Assembly: GCA_963769255.1 (NCBI GenBank)
Contig: CAVYKV010000001.1
Span: 2,294,001-2,358,000, forward strand
From: JAKACA01 sp963769255
GTDB lineage: Bacteria; Actinomycetota; Acidimicrobiia; Acidimicrobiales; Bog-793
Reading direction: 5' to 3'
DNA length: 64,000 bases
Below, piece by piece: positions 58,914-64,000 of the stretch. The notes beneath the pieces were generated by a model that saw only the letters and a list, made by a program, of their open reading frames with translations, made no database searches and was not told the DNA's origin. Each line of letters begins with the position of its first letter. The first letter of the stretch is position 1. A program made the translations under genes and the position numbers.

Positions 58914-59846
58914 TCAGCCCTCCAGCCAGTCCCGCGTGACGAAGAGCCAGAACGCCAGCCCGGCGTAGTCGCCGTAACGGCGGAAGCGGCGCTCGATGGC
59001 GGCGTCCGTCGCCGCCCGGCCGCTCAGCTTGGCGTAGGTGGGCCGAGTCCAGGAGTCGAGGACCAGGCGGTGGTAGCGACCGAGTGAGATGAGCATGACG
59101 TGAGCAGCGGCGTACGGCCCGACACCTGGCAGTGCCAGCAGCCGGGCGGCCACCTCCTCGTCGCTCAGCTCGCCCTCGCGCAGCACCTCGAGGTCGAGGC
59201 GGCCGTCGGCCACGGCGGTCGCCAGCGAGACGAGGGAAGAGGTCCGGTAGCCCGCACGGGCGACCTCGCGATAGAACTCCTCGCCCGCCTCCGCCATGGC
59301 CGTCGCCGGCGGGAAGCAACGCCGGCCGCCAGGCGCCGGCGCGCCGAGCTCGGTCACGATGCTCGTCACCATCCGCACGGTGCCGGACCAGCTGCAGTTG
59401 GTCGTGCAAATCGTCTTCACGACGTCCTCGAAGACCGTGGCGCCGCGCAGCATGCGACCGGCACCGGACGTGACCCAGGACATCGAGGCGTCGCCGGAGG
59501 CGAGGGCGTAGAAGCCGGAGAGGTCCTCGTCGAGGCCGAGCATGGTCCGGGCGGTCCCCACGAGGCGCCGGCGGGTGGCTGCGTCCGGCTCACCGCCGAG
59601 GACTTCGACGGCGACACCGTCCCCGCCTCGCGGTCGCAGCCGGATCGTGCGGGCGCCGCCGGCCGAAAGGGCGACGGTCGTCTCGAGTACGAGGGCGTCC
59701 CGATCGACGCTCTGGGGCGGGAGCGTGGCGACCCCGTGGGAGGCGAGGGTGCGGCCGAGATGGACGGGCTCGCCGCCGGCTCCTCGCAACCGCAACCGGC
59801 CGATCGGCCCGAAGGCGAGGCCCTTGTCGGCCGGGGTCACCCCCAC
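58914..59846 (-). CDS. HhH-GPD DNA glycosylase (AlkA/OGG-like)
   Basis: 310 residues. The C-terminal half carries the helix-hairpin-helix LLALPGVGPYAAAHVMLISL followed by RYHRLVLDSWTRP, with the catalytic aspartate in LDSW. Upstream, TVFEDVVKTICTTNCSWSGT matches the start of the HhH-GPD helical domain, with AAEEFYREVARAGYR-type spacing after it. The N-terminal 100 residues form the AlkA_N-like beta domain. Such enzymes excise alkylated or oxidised bases from DNA; the exact lesion is open. Start: GTG 59846 or, six bases downstream, GTG 59838-59840, which overlaps the stop of the upstream gene as GTGA. The two minus-strand genes are cotranscribed. Confidence 0.85.
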   Translation of the reverse strand: MGVTPADKGLAFGPIGRLRLRGAGGEPVHLGRTLASHGVATLPPQSVDRDALVLETTVALSAGGARTIRLRPRGGDGVAVEVLGGEPDAATRRRLVGTARTMLGLDEDLSGFYALASGDASMSWVTSGAGRMLRGATVFEDVVKTICTTNCSWSGTVRMVTSIVTELGAPAPGGRRCFPPATAMAEAGEEFYREVARAGYRTSSLVSLATAVADGRLDLEVLREGELSDEEVAARLLALPGVGPYAAAHVMLISLGRYHRLVLDSWTRPTYAKLSGRAATDAAIERRFRRYGDYAGLAFWLFVTRDWLEG

Positions 59847-60598
59847 CGCAGGTTCAGGCGACGGCGGAAGGCGTCGAGGGCGGTGAGGTCGCCCGTCACC
59901 TCCAAGGCGTCCGGTCGGACGGCCGCCGAGCGGTTCCAGAGAAACAAGTAGAGGTCGGACGCATTGCCGGCGAGCGTGCCGTCGGCGCCGGCGCCCGAGC
60001 GCTCGGCATCGATGTCACCGGCCTCCGAGACGTGCACGACCCAGCGGTCACCGGTGTCCGCCGACACGGCGGCGAACGAGGGCGCCGGCGCCTCCCGTCG
60101 CCCGTTTCGCCGCGCTGCGAAGCCGACGAGCAGCTCGTCGACTCCGTCGGCGGCAAGAGCCGCCGGAAACGGCGTGACGGTGCCACCGGCCATCTCCGCA
60201 TCGGCGCGATGGACGGCGGTCTCGTGCGCCTGCCGGCGCGCCCAGAACGCCAGCGGTGACGGCGCCGGCAGGAACGTCCAACAGGCGGCGCCGGGGTCGG
60301 CGGAACGGAGCGTGCCGGCGAGATCGCCGACGCCGTGGCGGAACCAGTCGACGAGGCCGTCCCTCTCCGGCCCGGAGGCGAGGATCTCGGCCTCACTCAG
60401 CTCCTCGGCCATCGAGATTCGAGCCTCCGCCACGTAGGCACGCGCCCAGCGGTGCACGTAGCCCAGATGGCGCAGGAGGGCTTCGAGCGTCCAACCGGGG
60501 CAGGTGGGAACGGCCAGCGCGAGGCCGGCCTGCATGACGCAGTCCGCCAGGAGGTTCCCCTCCCGTTCGAGGGCATCGATGTGGTCGGCAACGTCCAT
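59837..60598 (-). CDS. Mycothiol-dependent maleylpyruvate isomerase family protein
   Basis: 253 residues from ATG 60598. The N-terminal DinB/MDMPI helical bundle shows VPTCPGWTLEALLRHLGYVH and RRQAHETAVHRADAEMA. The histidines in LRHLGYVH and HETAVHRADAE are the metal ligands of the family. A C-terminal SCP2-like domain with SADTGDRWVVHVSEAGD and GTLAGNASDLYLFLWNR follows. Mycothiol is the actinobacterial thiol, so this supports the assignment of the genome. Reactions in the family include maleylpyruvate isomerisation and mycothiol conjugation; the substrate here is unknown. ATG 60598 is taken because homology starts there; the frame is open upstream. It is divergent from the HD-domain gene. 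Confidence 0.88.
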   Translation of the reverse strand: MDVADHIDALEREGNLLADCVMQAGLALAVPTCPGWTLEALLRHLGYVHRWARAYVAEARISMAEELSEAEILASGPERDGLVDWFRHGVGDLAGTLRSADPGAACWTFLPAPSPLAFWARRQAHETAVHRADAEMAGGTVTPFPAALAADGVDELLVGFAARRNGRREAPAPSFAAVSADTGDRWVVHVSEAGDIDAERSGAGADGTLAGNASDLYLFLWNRSAAVRPDALEVTGDLTALDAFRRRLNLRWG

Positions 60599-60685
60599 GG
60601 CGCCATCGTGCCGGATGGCGAGCGCCTGTGCTCGCTGGCAGCGGGCGGACGCTGCAACACCGACACCTTCGGTGAGCTGCGGGAG

Positions 60686-60691
60686 TAGCGT
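60686..60691 (+). promoter_or_regulatory. -10-like hexamer placed for a leaderless mRNA
   Basis: TAGCGT ends six bases before ATG 60698, the same geometry as at 11252 and 28276. No ribosome site precedes the ATG. Confidence 0.35.
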
Positions 60692-60697
60692 CGAGCC

Positions 60698-61282
60698 ATG
60701 ACCGCAGACGCCACGACGGAGACCGTCAGCTTCACCCGTATGGCCGACGGGACGCGGGAGGACTATGCCCTCCTCGACCGCTTCGCAGAGAAGCATTGCG
60801 CCCTCTTGGCCGACCGGCTGCTCGCCGCTCTGCAGGCTCTCGAAGGATCCCTCGGGGGCTACCAGGTCACCCGTTTCGAGCACTCACTGCAATCGGCCAC
60901 CCGCGCCCACCTCGACGGCCGCAGCGAGGAGTACGTCGTGGCAGCCCTCCTGCACGACATCGGTGACGAGCTCGCCCCCTTCACCCACGGCGAGATGGTG
61001 GCCGCCGTCCTCCGACCCTTCGTGTCGGAGGATATCTGGTGGATCCTGAAGCATCACGGCGTCTTCCAGCTCTACTACTACGCGCACCACCTCGGCGGAG
61101 ACCGCGACGCCCGCCAACGCTACGCGGGCGATCCGAATTTCGACGCCTGCGCCGAATTCTGCGAGCGCTACGACCAGGTCTCCTTCGACCCGAACTTCGA
61201 GTCGCTCCCCCTCGAGTTCTTCGAGCCGATGGTGCGGCGGGTCGTCGCTGAGCCGCGCTACCTCTACGGCAACTTCAGCTAG
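60698..61282 (+). CDS. HD-domain phosphohydrolase-like protein
   Basis: 194 residues. An HD-type metal site is visible as FEHSLQSATRAHLDG (first His), VVAALLHDIGDELAP (the HD pair near residue 87), a glutamate/histidine in THGEMVAA and a later HHG (LKHHGVFQLYYYAHH). The protein is aromatic-rich after the core and ends in EPRYLYGNFS. It resembles the HD proteins related to phosphonate catabolism and inositol-oxygenase-like folds (PhnZ-type), which can be oxygenases instead of phosphatases. Which reaction applies cannot be told. It is divergent from the MDMPI-family gene, with 99 bases between, and the ABC exporter follows 26 bases downstream. Confidence 0.8.
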   Translation: MTADATTETVSFTRMADGTREDYALLDRFAEKHCALLADRLLAALQALEGSLGGYQVTRFEHSLQSATRAHLDGRSEEYVVAALLHDIGDELAPFTHGEMVAAVLRPFVSEDIWWILKHHGVFQLYYYAHHLGGDRDARQRYAGDPNFDACAEFCERYDQVSFDPNFESLPLEFFEPMVRRVVAEPRYLYGNFS

Positions 61283-61308
61283 ACCGCCGCTCCTCCTCCG
61301 TCGCCGCG

Positions 61309-62265
61309 GTGGCCGACCTGAACGCACCGCCTCTGCGCACAGAGGGACTGACGAAGCTCTACAGCACCGTGGCGGCACTGGTGGGCCTCGATCTCGAGAT
61401 CGCCAAAGGGGAGGTCGTCGGGTATCTCGGGCCGAACGGCGCCGGCAAGACGACCACGATCCGGCTGCTCCTCGGCCTCATCCGGCCCACGCGGGGCCGC
61501 GGCGAGATCTTCGGGCTCGACTGCCAGCGGCAGCCCGCCGAGGCTCACCGCCACCTGGGCTACGTGCCGGGTGAGACGAACCTCTGGCCCGCCATGACCG
61601 GCGCCGAGACGTTGCAACTCCTCTCACGCCTGCAGGGCCGCCTCGACGCCGGCTACCGCGACGAGCTGATCGAGCGGTTCGGGCTCGACCCGTCGAAGAA
61701 GGTCCGGGCGTACTCGAAAGGCAACCGCCAGAAGGTCGTCCTCATCGCGGCCCTCATGGGGCGCCCGGACCTGCTGCTGCTCGACGAGCCGACGAGCGGG
61801 CTCGACCCGCTCATGGAGCAGACCTTCCGCCAGGCCATCCGGGAGGCACGCGACCGCGGGCAGACGGTGTTCCTCTCGTCGCACAGCCTGAGCGAGGTCG
61901 AAGCCCTCTGCGACCGCATCGCCATCCTGCGGGGCGGGCGCCTCGTCGAGATGGGGACTCTGGCGGAGATGCGGCACCTCTCGGCCGTGAACGTGGAGGC
62001 GACCTTCAGCGGCGCCGTACCCGACCTGTCGGCCGTCCCGGGCGTGAGCAGCGTCGTCGTCGAGGGCGCCGTCGTCCGCTGCCAGGTGAGCGGCTCGGTG
62101 GAGCCGCTCCTGCAGCTGCTGGCGGCCGCCGGGGTGAGCCGGCTCCTGTGCAGCGAACCCTCGTTGGAGGAGCTGTTCCTCGCCCTCTACGGCGATGCCG
62201 GCGCCGCCGACAGCTACGGCGATGCCGGCGCCGTCGACAGCGGCGGCGCCGCCGGTGCACGCTGA
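61309..62265 (+). CDS. ABC exporter ATPase (ABC-2 type)
   Basis: 318 residues from GTG 61309. Walker A is GPNGAGKTT (near residue 43), the Q-loop region is GYVPGETNLWP, the signature AYSKGNRQKVVLIAAL is a degenerate form of LSGGQ, Walker B is LLLLDEPTSGLDP and the H-loop is SSHSLSE. A C-terminal regulatory domain of about 85 residues follows, as in exporters of the DrrA/NodI type. The very end holds a nine-residue unit YGDAGA(A/V)DS twice, encoded by a 27-bp tandem repeat. It works with the permease that starts one base after its stop codon. Substrate unknown; drug or lipid efflux is typical of the group. Confidence 0.92.
   Translation: MADLNAPPLRTEGLTKLYSTVAALVGLDLEIAKGEVVGYLGPNGAGKTTTIRLLLGLIRPTRGRGEIFGLDCQRQPAEAHRHLGYVPGETNLWPAMTGAETLQLLSRLQGRLDAGYRDELIERFGLDPSKKVRAYSKGNRQKVVLIAALMGRPDLLLLDEPTSGLDPLMEQTFRQAIREARDRGQTVFLSSHSLSEVEALCDRIAILRGGRLVEMGTLAEMRHLSAVNVEATFSGAVPDLSAVPGVSSVVVEGAVVRCQVSGSVEPLLQLLAAAGVSRLLCSEPSLEELFLALYGDAGAADSYGDAGAVDSGGAAGAR
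62188..62241 (+). repeat. 27-bp tandem repeat at the 3' end of the ATPase gene
   Basis: Two copies (62188-62214, 62215-62241) differing at one base, giving YGDAGAADS and YGDAGAVDS. The frame is kept. A slippage-prone coding tail outside the ATPase fold. Confidence 0.85.
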
Positions 62266-62266
62266 A

Positions 62267-63907
62267 ATGGCAGTGACCATGACGACACCGGCGGCAGCCG
62301 GGCGGCCGGAGCGCTTCGTCGTGGCCCGCTACACCGCCAAACGGGCGACGCGTTCCGCCGTCGTCTGTGGCTACGTCTTCTCCGTGTTCGTCGCCTCCTC
62401 GGCGCTCACCTACACGAGGTTCTACAAGACGGCGGCCGACCGCGAACGGCTCGCCGCCTCCTTCGGCGCCAACCACGCTTCGGCCGCCCTCTTCGGCCCT
62501 GCTCCGCAACTCCAGACCGTCGCCGGCTTCACGGTGCTCAAGGTGTCGATGACGGTCATGATCATGGGCGCCCTCTGGGGGTTGCTCACGAGCACCCGGC
62601 TGTTTCGCGGCGAGGAGGAAGCCGGTCGTTCCGAGCTCGTCCTCTCCGGCGTCACGACACGTCGCCACGTCGCCGTGCAGGCGCTCGCCGGCCTCGGCGC
62701 CGGCGTCTGCACGCTCTGGTTCATCACCGCCCTCGTCACCGCACTCGTGGGTCGCTCCGGGAACGTGCGCTTCGCCGTGGCACCGTCGCTCTTCTTCGCG
62801 CTGGCGCTCGTGGCCACGGCGGTCATGTTTCTTGCAGTCGGAGCCCTCACGAGCCAACTCGCCCCGACGCGACGCCAAGCCGCAGCCTGGGCGTCGATCC
62901 TTCTCGGTCTCAGCTACGCCGTGCGCATGGTGGCAGACGCCGGGGTCGGGCTGCACGCTCTCGTCTGGCTATCGCCGCTCGGGTGGGTCGAGGAGCTGTC
63001 CCCGCTCACTTCGCCGCGGCCGCTCGCCCTCCTCCCCATCGGAGCTTTCACGGCGGCGCTCGCCTCCGCCGCCGTCTCGCTGGCCGACCGCCGTGATCTC
63101 GGCTCGAGCACGTTGCGCGACCGTGATTCCGCGGCCCCCCGTCTCCGTTTCCTCACGGGGCCGACCGGTCTCGCCGTCCGACTGACCCGGGCGACGGCCC
63201 TCGGCTGGGCAGCTTCCCTCGCCATCGCCGGACTGCTCATGGGCGTCGTCGCCAAGGCGGCCGGGTCGACCATCTCCGGCTCTTCCGTCGCAGAGGTCTT
63301 CCATCGCCTCGGCTCGAGCGGCACCGGCTCCACGGCCTTCCTCGGCGTCGCCTTCCTCATCCTGGCGGTGCTCGTCGCCTTCGTCGCCGCCGGCCAGGTC
63401 ACCTCGGTGCGCAGCGAGGAGGCGGAGGGGCGACTCGATCACCTCCTCGTCCGTCCGATCGGGCGAACGAGGTTTCTCGGCGGCCGGCTGGCGCTCTCGG
63501 TCGGCCTCCTCGTCCTCGACGGGCTCCTCGCCGGCGCCTTCGCCTGGCTCGGCGCGGCGAGCCAGCACTCCGGCGTCGGCTTCGGTGTGCTGGTGGTGGC
63601 CGGCCTCAACGTCGTGCCGGCGGGCATGCTCGTCCTCGGGGCGGGGGCGCTGGCCTTCGGCCTGGCGCCCCGTGCCGCTGCCGGGGCGGCCTATGCCGTC
63701 CTCGTGTGGTCGCTGTTCGTCTCGCTCCTCGGGGGCGTGGCGAGCCAGAGCCACTGGCTCCTCGACACTTCCGTCTTCCACCAGATGGCCTCCGCCCCGG
63801 CCGTGCGCCCCGACTGGGCGGTGAACGGCGTCGTGGCGGCCGTCGCCCTCGCCGCCATGGTCGGCGCGGCCACAGCCTTCAGGCGCCGGGATCTCTCCGG
63901 CCCGTAG
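62267..63907 (+). CDS. ABC-2 type exporter permease, duplicated
   Basis: 546 residues from ATG 62267, one base after the ATPase stop. About twelve transmembrane helices in two similar halves are visible, each beginning with a cytoplasmic RGEEEAGRSELVLSG-like element (residues about 118-132; second half VRSEEAEGRLDHLLVRPIGR near 383). This is the known signature of the large exporter permeases annotated in actinobacteria as polyketide-antibiotic exporters. A full-length protein with two six-helix halves would work alone with an ATPase dimer. The substrate is not evident and no biosynthetic cluster is adjacent. Confidence 0.9.
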   Translation: MAVTMTTPAAAGRPERFVVARYTAKRATRSAVVCGYVFSVFVASSALTYTRFYKTAADRERLAASFGANHASAALFGPAPQLQTVAGFTVLKVSMTVMIMGALWGLLTSTRLFRGEEEAGRSELVLSGVTTRRHVAVQALAGLGAGVCTLWFITALVTALVGRSGNVRFAVAPSLFFALALVATAVMFLAVGALTSQLAPTRRQAAAWASILLGLSYAVRMVADAGVGLHALVWLSPLGWVEELSPLTSPRPLALLPIGAFTAALASAAVSLADRRDLGSSTLRDRDSAAPRLRFLTGPTGLAVRLTRATALGWAASLAIAGLLMGVVAKAAGSTISGSSVAEVFHRLGSSGTGSTAFLGVAFLILAVLVAFVAAGQVTSVRSEEAEGRLDHLLVRPIGRTRFLGGRLALSVGLLVLDGLLAGAFAWLGAASQHSGVGFGVLVVAGLNVVPAGMLVLGAGALAFGLAPRAAAGAAYAVLVWSLFVSLLGGVASQSHWLLDTSVFHQMASAPAVRPDWAVNGVVAAVALAAMVGAATAFRRRDLSGP

Positions 63908-63931
63908 CGGCGCCGCCGTCGGGCGGGGTGC

Positions 63932-64000
63932 TCAGGAGTGGGCGTAGGCCGTCGAGTGCTGTCGCAGGAACGACTCGATGGCAGGGGCGTCGAGCGGCCT
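63932..64000 (-). CDS. C-terminal end of an unidentified gene (partial)
   Basis: The minus strand reads RPLDAPAIESFLRQHSTAY then AHS and a TGA at 63932-63934. The frame is open to the right edge (22 codons). The helix-like, acceptable codon pattern and convergent position after the exporter suggest the end of a real gene. Too short to name. Confidence 0.4.
   Translation of the reverse strand, partial: RPLDAPAIESFLRQHSTAYAHS

Noticed and set aside
1..64000. tRNA, rRNA, insertion sequences, phage genes
   Set aside because: No T-loop-like GTTCRANTC context with a clover leaf, no transposase or integrase motif, and no terminal inverted repeats were recognised by eye.

Overview
The window is high-GC DNA with frequent GTG starts, many 4-base ATGA/GTGA gene overlaps and almost no intergenic space. 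It carries several families typical of Actinomycetota: a mycothiol-dependent maleylpyruvate-isomerase-like enzyme, a DUF1918 protein, a PrmC-related methyltransferase of the actinobacterial type, a LigD 3'-phosphoesterase/ligase and a membrane protein resembling the FGLLP-motif family. I read it as an actinobacterial chromosome, possibly an uncultured lineage such as Acidimicrobiia; the class is only a guess. I saw no rRNA, tRNA, CRISPR array, transposase or phage gene.

Layout. 1-2.3 kb (minus): edge of a peptide-secretion locus, with a double cyclic-nucleotide-binding / C39-peptidase exporter and a SurA/PpiC-like partner. 2.4-6.3 kb: a 1285-residue surface protein with six repeats and a membrane domain. 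6.4-12 kb: saccharopine-dehydrogenase-like enzyme, a frameshifted APC permease, a CoA-transferase, an RsbRD-N-like protein and a DapA-family lyase. 12.3-20.8 kb: an exported-protein stretch (CHAP plus bulb-lectin protein, IPT/TIG anchored protein, 14-unit beta-propeller, kelch protein), interrupted by DUF1918, a decayed Tat-exported phosphoesterase and ligD. 20.9-28.2 kb: membrane protein, NCS1 permease, OmpR/His-kinase pair, APH-fold kinase, GlxA-type regulator and PrmC-related methyltransferase. 28.3-33.1 kb: an FtsX-type exporter permease with two ATPases. 33.2-34.8 kb: S53 peptidase.

34.9-58.9 kb looks like a catabolic island. It holds an old-yellow-enzyme/dienoyl-CoA-reductase-like flavoprotein, a HAD phosphatase, two acyl-CoA dehydrogenases under a TetR gene, a dipeptide-type ABC importer (two permeases and a fused double ATPase), an MFS transporter, an aminotransferase beside a ThDP-dependent 2-oxoacid decarboxylase, a frameshifted solute-binding protein, a Zn-alcohol dehydrogenase with an exact 66-bp in-frame tandem duplication, a second TetR divergent from a third acyl-CoA dehydrogenase, an NDP-forming acyl-CoA synthetase, a second solute-binding protein of markedly lower GC, and an SDR lacking the usual Tyr/Lys pair, as in the enoyl/dienoyl-CoA reductases. 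Import, transamination/decarboxylation, CoA activation and alpha,beta-oxidation/reduction could form one route; the substrate cannot be read from the sequence. AT-rich palindromes with AATAT/ATATT arms lie in front of two of the acyl-CoA dehydrogenase genes and may be shared operators.

58.9-64 kb: HhH-GPD DNA glycosylase, MDMPI-family enzyme, HD-domain protein, a two-gene ABC exporter, and the C-terminus of a minus-strand gene at the right edge. Broken or doubtful genes (permease at 8.2 kb, phosphoesterase at 14.5 kb, binding protein at 49.9 kb) may be true pseudogenes or assembly errors; reads would be needed to decide.
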